DNA from: Bradyrhizobium sp.
GTDB taxonomy: Bacteria > Pseudomonadota > Alphaproteobacteria > Rhizobiales > Xanthobacteraceae
Length of the DNA stretch: 64,000 nucleotides
Reading direction: 5' to 3'
Assembly: GCF_016219575.1 (NCBI RefSeq)
Contig: NZ_JACRMG010000009.1
Span: forward strand, 62,001-126,000
This document shows, one piece after another, positions 1 through 7,994 of this stretch (position 1 is its first letter; each line of letters opens with the position of its first letter). The position numbers were made by a program, and so were the translations under genes. Below the pieces are notes generated by a model. That model did not search any database, was not told the origin of the DNA, and was given only the letters and a program-made list of their open reading frames with translations.

Positions 1-83
1 GGCTCGGGCTGGACCGTCCCGGGACTCTTGCCGAGCGCTTCTATCGCGCGCTGGTCAGCGCGGCGCTGGGGCGGACGAAGTAG
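1..83 (+). CDS. C-terminal fragment of an unidentified protein
   Basis: An open frame enters from the left edge (first full codon at position 3) and ends at TAG 81-83. The visible 26 residues end in RALVSAALGRTK and have the composition of a real coding tail, but they are too few to name a family. The stop codon lies inside the left arm of an interspersed palindromic repeat, so the last residues may have been defined by the repeat. I cannot assign a function. Confidence 0.4.
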   Translation, partial: LGLDRPGTLAERFYRALVSAALGRTK

Positions 84-165
84 GGTGGGCAAAGGCGCAA
101 AGCGCCGTGCCCACCTTCAGCGGCATGATCGTGAAGGTGGGCACGCTTCGCTTTGCCCACCCTAC
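80..165. repeat. Nested interspersed inverted repeat
   Basis: The outer arms are perfect 15-mers, GTAGGGTGGGCAAAG at 80-94 and its complement at 151-165. The inner arms GTGCCCACCTTCA (107-119) and its complement (132-144) are also perfect. A decayed partial copy with the same GTGGGCAC and CTTTGCCCACCC words lies at 221-254. The GTGGGCAAAG element is a type scattered in intergenic regions of Bradyrhizobium genomes (family knowledge). Transcribed, it would fold into a long hairpin between the upstream gene and the enoyl-CoA hydratase tail. Confidence 0.8.
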
Positions 166-270
166 CGTGCATCGCGAGGCCCGGACACAAAATCGCGAAA
201 ACAACCCCATGCAAAGTAGAAGTGGGCACGGCGCGCACGCGCCTTTGCCCACCCAATTGACCCTACAACA

Positions 271-1050
271 TCACCGGTTCTTGTTTACCGGCTTGCGCTT
301 CTCGATGAAGGCGGCCATGCCTTCGGAGCGGTCTTCCAGCGCGAACGTCGCATGGAACAGGTTGCGCTCGACATTGAGGCCTTCCGACAGCGGCGTCTCG
401 AAGGCGCGGTTGACGGCTTCCTTGGCCATCGCCGCCGCAGGGCGTGACATCGAGGCGATCTTTTCTGCGGCCGCCATCACTTTGCCCATCAACTGGTCGG
501 CCGGCACCACGCGGCTGACGAGGCCGGAGCGCTCGGCTTCCGCGGCATCCATCATCCGCCCGGTGAGGCAGAGGTCCATCGCCTTGGACTTGCCGACGGC
601 GCGGGTGAGGCGCTGGGTGCCGCCGATGCCGGGAATGGTGCCGAGCGTGATTTCGGGCTGGCCGAATTTGGCGGTATCGGCGGCGATGATGAAGTCGCAC
701 ATCATGGCGAGCTCGCAGCCGCCCCCCAGCGCATAGCCGCTGACGGCGGCAATGGTCGGCTTGCGGCAGCGCGCGATGCGGTCGCCGCCGATCGCGGCGA
801 AGTCCGACGAGAACATGTCGATGAAGCCCTTTGGCTGCATCTCCTTGATGTCGGCGCCGGCGGCAAAGGCCTTTTCGCTGCCGGTGACGACGATGCAACC
901 GATCGCATCGTCCGCCTCGAGATCTTCGACGGCGGCCGCGATTTCGCTGAAAACGCCGAACGACAGGGCGTTGAGCATCTTCGGCCGGTTCAGCCTGATG
1001 ACGCCGACCGCGCCCTTGGATTCGACGATGATGTGTTCGAACGTGCTCAT
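271..1050 (-). CDS. Enoyl-CoA hydratase (crotonase family)
   Basis: This 259-residue protein has the usual length of a monofunctional enoyl-CoA hydratase, which hydrates trans-2-enoyl-CoA to 3-hydroxyacyl-CoA in beta-oxidation. The oxyanion-hole segment AAGADIKEM, the glycine-rich helix start with the first catalytic glutamate (GGGCELAM) and the second catalytic glutamate region ([17 protein letters not shown]) are all present. I chose ATG at 1048-1050, which begins MSTFEH, because homologues start just before the first beta strand. The longer frame to 1107 adds an unlikely 19-residue leader. No beta-oxidation partner lies beside it, so its exact substrate is not indicated. Confidence 0.93.
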   Translation of the reverse strand: MSTFEHIIVESKGAVGVIRLNRPKMLNALSFGVFSEIAAAVEDLEADDAIGCIVVTGSEKAFAAGADIKEMQPKGFIDMFSSDFAAIGGDRIARCRKPTIAAVSGYALGGGCELAMMCDFIIAADTAKFGQPEITLGTIPGIGGTQRLTRAVGKSKAMDLCLTGRMMDAAEAERSGLVSRVVPADQLMGKVMAAAEKIASMSRPAAAMAKEAVNRAFETPLSEGLNVERNLFHATFALEDRSEGMAAFIEKRKPVNKNR

Positions 1051-1159
1051 GAGCCACCCCGGTTGAAAATTCGGGGCGACATTGCCCGCAGCCGAGGCGG
1101 GCTTCAAGGGGCCCGGACGCGCCCGGACATGGGCGCGCCGGGAGTTGGAGGGTACGCAG

Positions 1160-1789
1160 CTACGCCATGAACATGCGCGCGGCCGACGCGATCGTCAGCA
1201 GCGCGCCGAAGGCGATGAATATCTTGCCGATCAGCGAGGTCTGGTCCCAGGTCGAGTTCTCCTGGGCAACGGACCTCACCGCGGCTGCGGGCCTGGCCGG
1301 TGCCACGGCGACCGTGGTCTGCGACGGTGGCGTAGGCTCCTGCAGCGTCTTGTCGACCTCGTTGAGCTGGTCGGCCTCGACCATCTGCATGGTGGTCACG
1401 GCGCCCTGGCCCTCCACCGGCTGGTCCGTTGTCAGAAGGGCATTGGCACGTGTGGTCATGGCACGTGCGTTGTCGTCGGGGACGTCGCCTCCCATCCGCG
1501 CATTGGCATTGGCGATGGAAGCCGGAATCTCGCCGGGCTTGCCGGCCTCGGCGACTTCGCTCTGGGCCGGCTTTTTCTCCTCGGAAGACTTTTGCGCCGT
1601 GCGGGAATATTTGCGGTGGGCGTAGCGCTTGTAGTGGCGCACCTGCTTCACCTTCTTGGACGTGCTGACCGATGCAGACTTCGTTTCAGCGGCGCCCGAC
1701 GCCATCGTCGTCCCACTCACCCCCGCCACGCACACAAGCAGCCCCGTGGCTGCAATCAACGCCACGCGCCCGCCGGCTCTGATGGTCAT
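1160..1789 (-). CDS. Hypothetical secreted or membrane-anchored protein
   Basis: The protein has 209 residues. It starts with a basic segment and a hydrophobic stretch ([14 protein letters not shown]) that looks like a signal peptide or anchor. A Lys/Tyr/Arg-rich stretch follows (about residues 45-65), then a low-complexity Ala/Pro/Thr linker, and near the C-terminus a second hydrophobic segment ([19 protein letters not shown]). That layout suggests two membrane anchors with a periplasmic disordered loop. ATG 1787-1789 is preferred over the longer frame to 2068, whose extra residues look random. I do not recognise a domain. It is transcribed away from the sigma-factor gene, with a 355-bp gap between the starts. 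Confidence 0.7.
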   Translation of the reverse strand: MTIRAGGRVALIAATGLLVCVAGVSGTTMASGAAETKSASVSTSKKVKQVRHYKRYAHRKYSRTAQKSSEEKKPAQSEVAEAGKPGEIPASIANANARMGGDVPDDNARAMTTRANALLTTDQPVEGQGAVTTMQMVEADQLNEVDKTLQEPTPPSQTTVAVAPARPAAAVRSVAQENSTWDQTSLIGKIFIAFGALLTIASAARMFMA

Positions 1790-2069
1790 TGCTAGTCTCC
1801 CCAATTGCCCCCATCCCGATGCAAGAAAAGACCCCGCTGCGTGTTCACAGCGCGGCAGAAAATGGGAATCTTCGGGCAACACCGGGCGAAATCGCGGCAG
1901 TCGGATTTCGTACGCAGCGTGCGGAGCGCGGCGCTCCCGACGCGCGATTTCGGGTTCTCCGGCCGGGTGCGATCCGCTGCAATCGATGTTATGAGCCTGC
2001 TCGGCCGTCCAGCGAGGCGGCCCGCCGATTCCCCTGGCCGACCGGCCCTTTGCGGGCCTTCCGGACATC

Positions 2070-2087
2070 GATCACGAATTCGTGATC
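2070..2087. promoter_or_regulatory. 18-bp perfect palindrome, candidate operator
   Basis: GATCACGAATTCGTGATC reads identically on both strands. It sits between the divergently transcribed hypothetical gene (start 1789) and the ECF sigma gene (start 2145), 14 bp upstream of a candidate sigma promoter. Perfect symmetry of this length by chance is unlikely, and the position fits a dimeric regulator site acting on the sigma operon. The binding protein is unknown. Confidence 0.5.
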
Positions 2088-2100
2088 TCGGGGTCTCGGC

Positions 2101-2125
2101 GTAACAAATTGAAATATTGACCGAA
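2101..2125 (+). promoter_or_regulatory. Putative SigF-type ECF promoter (autoregulatory)
   Basis: GTAAC at 2101-2105 and CGAA at 2122-2125 resemble the GTAACC / CGAA elements described for the Caulobacter SigF-NrsF regulon. Counting a 6-base -35 element, the spacer is 15 bp, against about 16 in the published consensus. It lies 20-44 bp upstream of the sigma start codon. This is inference from a short motif, but autoregulated ECF operons of this class commonly carry such a site. Confidence 0.45.
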
Positions 2126-2144
2126 TTGCCAGGTGGGAGCGCGC

Positions 2145-2690
2145 GTGCGCGAACATGAGAACGAATGGACCGGCCTGATGCGGCTGGCCATTTCAGGCGA
2201 CGATGGGGCGTATCATCGCTTGCTCAGAAGTGTCACGCCGGTGCTCCGGGCCGCGGCGCGCCGCGGTCTGTCGCGTGCAGGGCAACCGGTCGATCAGTCC
2301 GAGGACATCGTGCAGGACATTTTGCTGGCGGTGCATTTGAAGCGTCACACCTGGGACACGAACGCCCCGTTCGCGCCCTGGCTGTTCGCGATCGCCCGCA
2401 ACAAGCTGATCGATTCGCTGCGCCGCCGCGGCCGGCGCATCTTCGTCGACATCGACGATTTTGCCGAAACGCTGGCCGGCGAGCCCGAGCCGGAGACGGC
2501 GCCCGCCGGCGAGGTTGCCGCCCAGTTGCAGACGCTGCCGGCGCGGCAGCGCGACGTGCTGCAGTCGATCGCGGTCGAGAGCGCCTCCATCAAGGACACC
2601 GCCAGGAAGTTTGCCATGAGCGAGGGCGCGGTGCGGGTGGCGCTGCATCGCGGGCTGGCGAGCCTGACGGCCAGGCTGAAGGAGCAGTGA
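2145..2690 (+). CDS. ECF sigma factor, SigF-like
   Basis: This protein of about 181 residues has the two-domain ECF layout. The sigma-2 region contains DIVQDILLAVH and WLFAIARNKLID. An acidic linker follows, then sigma-4 with LPARQRDVLQSIAVE and the recognition helix region MSEGAVRVALHRGL. I chose GTG 2145 because GGTGGGAG (2132-2139) sits 5 bases before it as a Shine-Dalgarno; a GTG at 2133 would overlap that site. Two bases separate the stop from the NrsF-like gene, so the pair is surely co-transcribed and translationally close. By analogy with Caulobacter SigF, it probably responds to heavy-metal or oxidative stress. Confidence 0.9.
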   Translation: MREHENEWTGLMRLAISGDDGAYHRLLRSVTPVLRAAARRGLSRAGQPVDQSEDIVQDILLAVHLKRHTWDTNAPFAPWLFAIARNKLIDSLRRRGRRIFVDIDDFAETLAGEPEPETAPAGEVAAQLQTLPARQRDVLQSIAVESASIKDTARKFAMSEGAVRVALHRGLASLTARLKEQ

Positions 2691-2692
2691 GC

Positions 2693-3331
2693 ATGGACAC
2701 CGAGCAGCTCATTCGTTCGCTCGCGGCCGACAATTCGCACCGCGCCCGCCCGGTCGGCTACGTGCTGATGCTGGCGCTTCTGGCGGCGGCACCCGTGTCG
2801 CTGCTGATCTTCTTCGCCGAGCTCGGCGTGCGGCCGGACATCATGACGGCGATGAAGAACCCGTTCTTCGACCTGAAGTTCGCGGTCACGCTGGCGCTCG
2901 CGATCTCGGCCATTGCCGTGGCGCTGCACCTGTCGCGGCCGGAAGCCTCGCTGCGCGGTTTCGGCTGGTATCTCCTGATCCCCGCGGGCCTCTTGGTCGC
3001 CGGAATCGGCGGCGAGATGATGATGCCGCAGCGCGCGCCGATGATGACGCGCCTCGTCGGCAACAATTCGAGATTCTGCCTGACGTGGATCCCGGTGCTG
3101 TCGCTGCCCCTGTTGATCGCAGCCCTGGTGGGCTTGCGCCACGGCGCGCCGGCTCGGCCGGCGGTGTCCGGGGCGATCGCGGGCCTGGTGTCGGCCGGGT
3201 TTGCCGCGACGTTCTATGCGTCGCACTGCACGGATGACTCGCCGCTGTTCGTGGCGACCTGGTACACGCTCGCCATCGCGCTCGTCGCAGCCGCCGGCGC
3301 GCTGATCGGCCTGCGGGTGCTGAAGTACTAG
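2693..3331 (+). CDS. NrsF-like (DUF1109) membrane anti-sigma factor
   Basis: The 212-residue protein has about six hydrophobic segments and a short cytoplasmic N-terminus, the DUF1109/NrsF plan. Two cysteines fall in the conserved places: C129 in NNSRFC just before a membrane span, and C179 in the YASHCTDDSP loop. In Caulobacter NrsF two cysteines at nearly the same positions are needed for release of SigF under metal stress (family knowledge). It starts 3 bases after the sigma stop. It should hold the sigma factor at the membrane until its signal arrives. Confidence 0.88.
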   Translation: MDTEQLIRSLAADNSHRARPVGYVLMLALLAAAPVSLLIFFAELGVRPDIMTAMKNPFFDLKFAVTLALAISAIAVALHLSRPEASLRGFGWYLLIPAGLLVAGIGGEMMMPQRAPMMTRLVGNNSRFCLTWIPVLSLPLLIAALVGLRHGAPARPAVSGAIAGLVSAGFAATFYASHCTDDSPLFVATWYTLAIALVAAAGALIGLRVLKY

Positions 3332-3340
3332 GACGCGGCG

Positions 3341-3480
3341 CAGCCATAGCCAGATTGACGCGAGTTGAACGAGGGCCAAATAGTTGGCGGCAAGTCTTGG
3401 CGCGTCGCTACCCGAAGACATTCCTTGATACTGTTGCAGAACCGCTCAACCCGATTGCGAGTTAGTTCGTGGCGTATGCT
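3341..3480 (-). pseudogene. IS5-type transposase C-terminal relic, frameshifted
   Basis: Read on the minus strand, the frame gives RNRVERFCNSIKECLRVATR and then loses its sense. One frame over, the text continues LAANYLALVQLASIWLWLR. Together these match the well-known C-terminal end of IS5-family transposases (RNxVERFFNxxKxxRxVATRYDKLAANYLAxVxLAxxxxWLR). Only the last 45 or so residues remain, split by a frameshift, and no terminal inverted repeats or upstream part are recognisable. It marks an old insertion at the edge of the 3.3-10.1 kb accessory-looking segment. Confidence 0.72.
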
Positions 3481-3569
3481 TCGGCTTGAATAACGGCTTG
3501 GAGAGCAGGCCCAACGTGGCTCGCCGAATAAAATGGTTACCATCCGCCCGACACGTTGGCTGACTTGGA

Positions 3570-3610
3570 CTTGTCGTTTATGACCCAACAGCGACATTGG
3601 CCAAGCGTGC
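3570..3610. repeat. Degenerate dispersed repeat
   Basis: The words GTCGTTTATGACCC and GCGACATTGG resemble a decayed copy of a Bradyrhizobium dispersed element usually seen as GTCCGCTTT(T/C)GACCCAAAGCGGACATT. Symmetry is largely lost. The rest of the 363-bp gap between the anti-sigma gene and the adenylate cyclase holds the transposase relic and nothing else I can name. Confidence 0.3.
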
Positions 3611-3694
3611 GGGGTCGTCATTTTGACCGAATGGGGCCTCGAATTCTGTGGGCTTCGATGCTAGCGTTCGCCAGCTCAGTCCGGCGGAAACCGT

Positions 3695-5734
3695 ATGTCT
3701 TCTGACACGACGCGATCGGCCGCGACCGATGGTGCCTCCGCACCGGGAGTTGAAGCAGCCGAACACGAGCGCCAATTCCGCGAGATGCTGGAGTACTGCC
3801 CAGCGGCCCTTTTGGTGGTCGATGAAAATGGCAGGCTGCTGTTCCACAACGGGCGGCTCCGCGAACTGCTTGGCTACCAAAGGGCCGAGATCGAAGGCAT
3901 CGACACCAGCACGTTCTGGCACGACCGCGAGCAGCGCGCTAGAATCATCGCATCGTTGCGCGAACGGGGCGGGCAAACGCTGAACGACAAGGCCGTCTGG
4001 CGTACCAGGAACGGCCAGCTCCTCCATGTACTGTTGACCTACGCGCAGGTCGCCTACCAGGGCGGACACATCAGCTTCGTCGGCGGCAAGCGCGTTCTGT
4101 GGGTTTATGACGTGACCGCGCTGACCCAGCACGAGACGCAGGTTCTCGAACAGGAGCGGCAGATTCGCGAGATCCTGGACTTCTGTCCGGCCGCGGTTTG
4201 CGTCGTCGACGAGGACGGGCGGATATTGTTTCACAACCGGCGGATGCGCGACCTGTTCGGCTACGAGACTGAAGAACTGAATCTCTTCGACACCAAGCGA
4301 TTCTGGTACGACCTCGATCATCGAACGCGCATCATCGAACTGCTGCGTCTCCGCGGTGGCCAGCTCTTGAACGAGGAGGTAGTCTGGAAGACGAAGCTGG
4401 GCGACCCCCTCAACCTGCTGATCTCCTATGTCCAGGTCGCCTACGCCGGGGGCCATGTCGCGGTTTCCGGAGGCAAGAGGCTGTTCTGGCTCTACGACAT
4501 CACGCCGCTGCGGCGCGCCGAGCAGGCGCGGCAGCGCAGCGAGCAGCGGCTCGCCGAGGCGATCGAAAGCATCTCCGAAGGCTTCGTCTGCTACGATGGC
4601 GAGGACCGGCTGGTGATCTGCAACTCGTGCTACCGCGATCTGCTCTATCCCGGTTTGGACATTGATCTGACCGTGGGCACCACGTTCGAGAGCATCGTGC
4701 GTCGCGCTGCGGAACGCGGCTACGTGACAGATGCTCTGGGCCGCCTTGAGGAGTGGGTCGCCGAACGGATGCGTCAGCACCTCAATCCCGGCGAGCCGCA
4801 GGTGCAGCGGCGCACCGACGGCCGCTGGGTGATGGTGAGCGAGCGCCGTACCGAGGATGGCGGCATCGTTGCGGTCTACTCCGACATCACCGAGCTCAAG
4901 CAGCGCGAGCAGGACCTGACAGAGAAATCCGCCGCGCTCTCCGCACTGTCGTCGAAGCTCGCCAAGTACCTCGCGCCACAGGTGTACGAATCGATCTTCA
5001 CCGGGCAGCAGGACGTCAAGATCGTCAGCAAGCGCAAGAAACTTACGGTCTGCTTTTCCGACCTTGTCGGTTTCACCGAAATCACCGACAAGATGGAGTC
5101 GGAGGACCTCACCCAGCTCCTCAATCACTATCTCACTGAAATGTCGAAGATCGCGCTGCAATACGGGGCGACTATCGACAAGTATGTCGGCGATGCCATC
5201 GTCATGTTCTTCGGCGATCCGGCGACGCTCGGCATAAAGGAGGATGCACTGGCCTGCGTCCAAATGGCTATCGCTATGCAGGAGCGCGTCAGCGAGCTTG
5301 CTCATGAATGGAGCAACAGTGGTATCGAAACGCCGCTGCGTTGCCGCATCGGCATTCACACCGGTTATTGCACGGTCGGCAATTTCGGCAGCGAGGACCG
5401 CATGGACTACACGATGGTCGGTGGCACGGTGAACCTTGCTTCGCGCCTGGAGCATGAGGCGGCGCCCGGCGGGGTGCTGATCTCATTCGAGACGTACGCG
5501 CACGTTAAGGACGACGTGCGCTGCGAGGAGCGCGGTCACGTGCAGGTAAAAGGCATAGCGCACCCGGTTGCGACCTATGCGGTCATCGGGTTGAAGCAGG
5601 ACGCGCAACAGGTCGGGACGGCACATCTGCGGCTGGAGCTTGACGCTGACCGCATGTCCGACGAAGAGCGCAAGGCGGCGGCCAATGCACTGCGCCGCGC
5701 GCTCGGATTGCTCGAAAGAGGTGGCCAAGGCTAG
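3695..5734 (+). CDS. PAS-PAS-PAS class III adenylate cyclase
   Basis: The protein has 679 residues. Two very similar PAS modules (about 26-145 and 155-272) are followed by a more divergent PAS (about 285-400), a short helical linker, and a class III nucleotide cyclase domain (about 445-640). The catalytic set looks complete: metal-binding D456 (FSDLVGF) and D500 (KYVGD), purine-selecting K496 and D571, and transition-state N580 and R584. The Lys/Asp pair predicts ATP, giving cAMP. There is no membrane span, so it should be cytosolic and sense a small ligand, light or redox through the PAS domains. No cAMP-binding regulator lies nearby. Confidence 0.93.
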   Translation: MSSDTTRSAATDGASAPGVEAAEHERQFREMLEYCPAALLVVDENGRLLFHNGRLRELLGYQRAEIEGIDTSTFWHDREQRARIIASLRERGGQTLNDKAVWRTRNGQLLHVLLTYAQVAYQGGHISFVGGKRVLWVYDVTALTQHETQVLEQERQIREILDFCPAAVCVVDEDGRILFHNRRMRDLFGYETEELNLFDTKRFWYDLDHRTRIIELLRLRGGQLLNEEVVWKTKLGDPLNLLISYVQVAYAGGHVAVSGGKRLFWLYDITPLRRAEQARQRSEQRLAEAIESISEGFVCYDGEDRLVICNSCYRDLLYPGLDIDLTVGTTFESIVRRAAERGYVTDALGRLEEWVAERMRQHLNPGEPQVQRRTDGRWVMVSERRTEDGGIVAVYSDITELKQREQDLTEKSAALSALSSKLAKYLAPQVYESIFTGQQDVKIVSKRKKLTVCFSDLVGFTEITDKMESEDLTQLLNHYLTEMSKIALQYGATIDKYVGDAIVMFFGDPATLGIKEDALACVQMAIAMQERVSELAHEWSNSGIETPLRCRIGIHTGYCTVGNFGSEDRMDYTMVGGTVNLASRLEHEAAPGGVLISFETYAHVKDDVRCEERGHVQVKGIAHPVATYAVIGLKQDAQQVGTAHLRLELDADRMSDEERKAAANALRRALGLLERGGQG

Positions 5735-5753
5735 TCATCGAGCGGCGTTGCCC

Positions 5754-5855
5754 CTAAAGCGCGATGCCATTTGGTTGAATCGTCATCGCGCTTTAGGTTG
5801 TTGTTTGAGCATGATCTTTTCGGAAAACCGCTTCACACTTTTCCGGATCATGCTC
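5754..5855. repeat. Double inverted interspersed repeat
   Basis: Two hairpins are adjacent. CTAAAGCGCGATG (5754-5766) pairs with 5784-5796, and GAGCATGATC (5807-5816) pairs with 5846-5855. The second hairpin carries the TTTTCGGAAAA and TTTTCCGGATCATG words of a repeat that is abundant in Bradyrhizobium and Rhodopseudomonas intergenic DNA. It lies between convergent genes (adenylate cyclase and the dehydrogenase) and probably acts as a transcript end structure. Confidence 0.85.
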
Positions 5856-5888
5856 CAAGTGGACAGATCGAATGAATGGACTGGACTT

Positions 5889-7049
5889 CTAGCCACATCT
5901 GGATCGCAGATTGTCGCGCGAGAGCTGGCTGATAGCGGTGCAGCCCATCAGCTTCATGTCGCGCTCCAATTCAGTCCGCATCAGGCCGAGCGCCCGCTCG
6001 ACGCCAGCTTGGCCGGCCGCAGCCAAAGGATAGAGATAGTAGCGGCCGACTCCGACCGCCTTGGCACCGACAGAGAGGGCCTTCAGGACGTGGGTCGCTC
6101 GCTGGACCCCGCCATCCATGAGCACATCGATCCGATCATCCACGGCGTCGACGATCTCGGCCAGTTGATCGAATGATGCCCGCGAGCCGTCCAGCTGCCG
6201 GCCGCCATGATTGGAGACGACGATGCCAGTACACCCGATCTCGACGGCGCGCTTGGCATCGGCCGCGGACATGATGCCCTTGAGGCAGAATTGCCCGTTC
6301 CATTGCCGCACCATCTCAGCCACGTCGTCCCAGTTCATGGATGGGTCAAGCATCTCTGTGAAATAGCGGCCGATGGAGAGTGCGCCACCACTCATGTCGA
6401 CGTGCTCGTCGAGTTGGGGCAGGCTGAACCGCTCGTGAGTGGCGTAATTGATTCCCCACATGGGCTTGATCGCGAATTGCAGCATCCCAGCGAGCGTCAG
6501 CCTGAACGGTATGGAAAAGCCGGTGCGCAGATCGCGTTCGCGATTGCCGCCGGTGATACTGTCCACGGTCAGCATCATGATTTCGACGCGTGCGTCCTTG
6601 GCCCGCTGCAGCAAGGCTCGGTTGAGGCCTCGATCCTTGTGAAAATAGAATTGATAGACCTGCGGTGTATCGTGCGCCTTGCGCAGCTCCTCAACGCTCA
6701 CTGTGCCGAGCGAGGACACGCCGAACATTGTGCCGTACCTCGCAGCGGCAGCTGCGACGGCACGTTCACCTTGATGATGGAAGAGACGCTGCAAGGCGGT
6801 CGGGGAACAATAGACCGGCAGAGCGAGATTCTGGCCCATGACGGTGACAGAGAGATCAACGGCTTCTACGCCCCGCAGAACGTGGGGCACGAGGTCACAA
6901 CTCTCGAAGCTCTTGGTGTTACGCCGGTAGGTGGTCTCGTCGTCGGCGGCGCCGTCAATGTAATCGAATATTGGACTGGGCAGCCGTCGCTTGGCCAAAC
7001 GCCGGAAGTCATGAAAGTTGTGGCAGTTGTGCAAATTCATAGCGCTCAC
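5889..7049 (-). CDS. FMN-dependent alpha-hydroxyacid dehydrogenase (L-lactate dehydrogenase-like)
   Basis: The protein has 386 residues, the normal length for the glycolate oxidase / L-lactate dehydrogenase (LldD) family. The family hallmark with the active-site histidine and arginine, SNHGGRQLD, is present, as is the FMN-phosphate loop region DGGVQRATHVLKAL. The N-terminal FDYIDGAADDE segment matches the family's opening helix and TIM-barrel entry. It should oxidise a 2-hydroxyacid such as L-lactate and pass electrons to quinone or oxygen. ATG at 7047-7049 gives MSAMNLHN; an ATG three codons later is equally possible. Substrate choice cannot be read from the sequence alone. Confidence 0.92.
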   Translation of the reverse strand: MSAMNLHNCHNFHDFRRLAKRRLPSPIFDYIDGAADDETTYRRNTKSFESCDLVPHVLRGVEAVDLSVTVMGQNLALPVYCSPTALQRLFHHQGERAVAAAAARYGTMFGVSSLGTVSVEELRKAHDTPQVYQFYFHKDRGLNRALLQRAKDARVEIMMLTVDSITGGNRERDLRTGFSIPFRLTLAGMLQFAIKPMWGINYATHERFSLPQLDEHVDMSGGALSIGRYFTEMLDPSMNWDDVAEMVRQWNGQFCLKGIMSAADAKRAVEIGCTGIVVSNHGGRQLDGSRASFDQLAEIVDAVDDRIDVLMDGGVQRATHVLKALSVGAKAVGVGRYYLYPLAAAGQAGVERALGLMRTELERDMKLMGCTAISQLSRDNLRSRCG

Positions 7050-7174
7050 GCTCCAACGGATTCGAGTGTGGACGGCTTCACTGGATCTTGCGTCGGAGAG
7101 ACTTCGCAGCCAGCCACACTGAGCTCGTCAGCCAGAGTACGCAAGACCCTTGACGGAGGTTTGTTCTGAAGGTG

Positions 7175-7975
7175 TTACGCACAACGTTCGGCCTCGAAGC
7201 CATAGGGCGGTCCAAAATAACAGATCGTGTCGATTCCGTCCGTCTTGTACCCGGCCATCAATCGGGCCGTACTGTCGGACGACTTCGAGCTCCTCGAAAG
7301 TCCGGGCCAGATCACGAGGCCTTTGGTTTTGCCGAGCTCCTTCCAGCGCAGCTTTTTTTCCAGCATCACTTCAGCAAATTCGCGCCAGAGTGCATATTGT
7401 TTTGGCTCGATAAAGCGCCAGAACGCCTTGATCTGACTATGTGTCCTGGTGGTACGTTCGGACTTCAACTCGACATTGACAAGTTCACTTTCGTCCAGCC
7501 CGTTGGTGCGGACCAGCAGCAAGTCGGCAACGACCCGCTCACCTTTCTCAGCACTGTCATTCTCATTTGTTGCATTGAGCGCAATTTCGTCTGCGGCAAA
7601 CCAGTAAGTATGGTGATCCTTCAGAGCCAGCTCGATCGACGTCAACCGACCATCGTTGTGCATCGCTTCAGAAATCAACCACGACTGGAGGGACTTCTCG
7701 GGTGTCTGACGATCCGGGGCCTTGAGCTCCTTCCCATCCTTCAAGGCGGCCAGCCTGCGCCGCAGGACAGGGCCACTCGTCATGTTCGAAAAGCCGAGCT
7801 GAGGTGTCTGGTTTGAGCAGCTGACAAGGCTTATTGAACCCACCGACGGTCTAAGTCGAAAGGAGTATCTGGCGAACAAATCCTTATAGTCGTTGACCAC
7901 TGCCGTGAATTCGCTGGCCTTGATACGTTTGGCATTGTCGAGAAGCTTTTCAAGTTGAATCGTCAAACCGCTCAT
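7175..7975 (-). CDS. Putative PD-(D/E)XK nuclease-like protein
   Basis: This 266-residue protein belongs to no family I can name. Its central part has the order of a PD-(D/E)XK nuclease core: a helix with E93 and Q97 (TPEKSLQSWL), a strand ending in D151 (VVADLLLV), then E169-L-K171 in VNVELKSER and a following Thr/Gln-containing helix. The spacing and hydrophobic strands fit. ATG at 7973-7975 follows GGGAAAAG. It lies 19 bp downstream of the RNase J-like gene and is probably its operon partner. Base composition is clearly less GC-rich than the surrounding core genes, which suggests acquisition. Confidence 0.62.
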   Translation of the reverse strand: MSGLTIQLEKLLDNAKRIKASEFTAVVNDYKDLFARYSFRLRPSVGSISLVSCSNQTPQLGFSNMTSGPVLRRRLAALKDGKELKAPDRQTPEKSLQSWLISEAMHNDGRLTSIELALKDHHTYWFAADEIALNATNENDSAEKGERVVADLLLVRTNGLDESELVNVELKSERTTRTHSQIKAFWRFIEPKQYALWREFAEVMLEKKLRWKELGKTKGLVIWPGLSRSSKSSDSTARLMAGYKTDGIDTICYFGPPYGFEAERCA

Positions 7976-7994
7976 CTTTTCCCTACTTCGACTT

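Noticed and set aside
1084..1102. Possible terminator, GCCCGC / GCGGGC stem with 7-nt loop between the 1160-1789 gene and the hydratase gene
   Set aside because: There is no T-tract on either strand and the stem is only 6 bp; such stems are frequent in GC-rich DNA.
3578..5455. Minus-strand open frame of 625 codons opposite the adenylate cyclase
   Set aside because: It mirrors the codon bias of the real cyclase gene and shows no domain or ribosome site.
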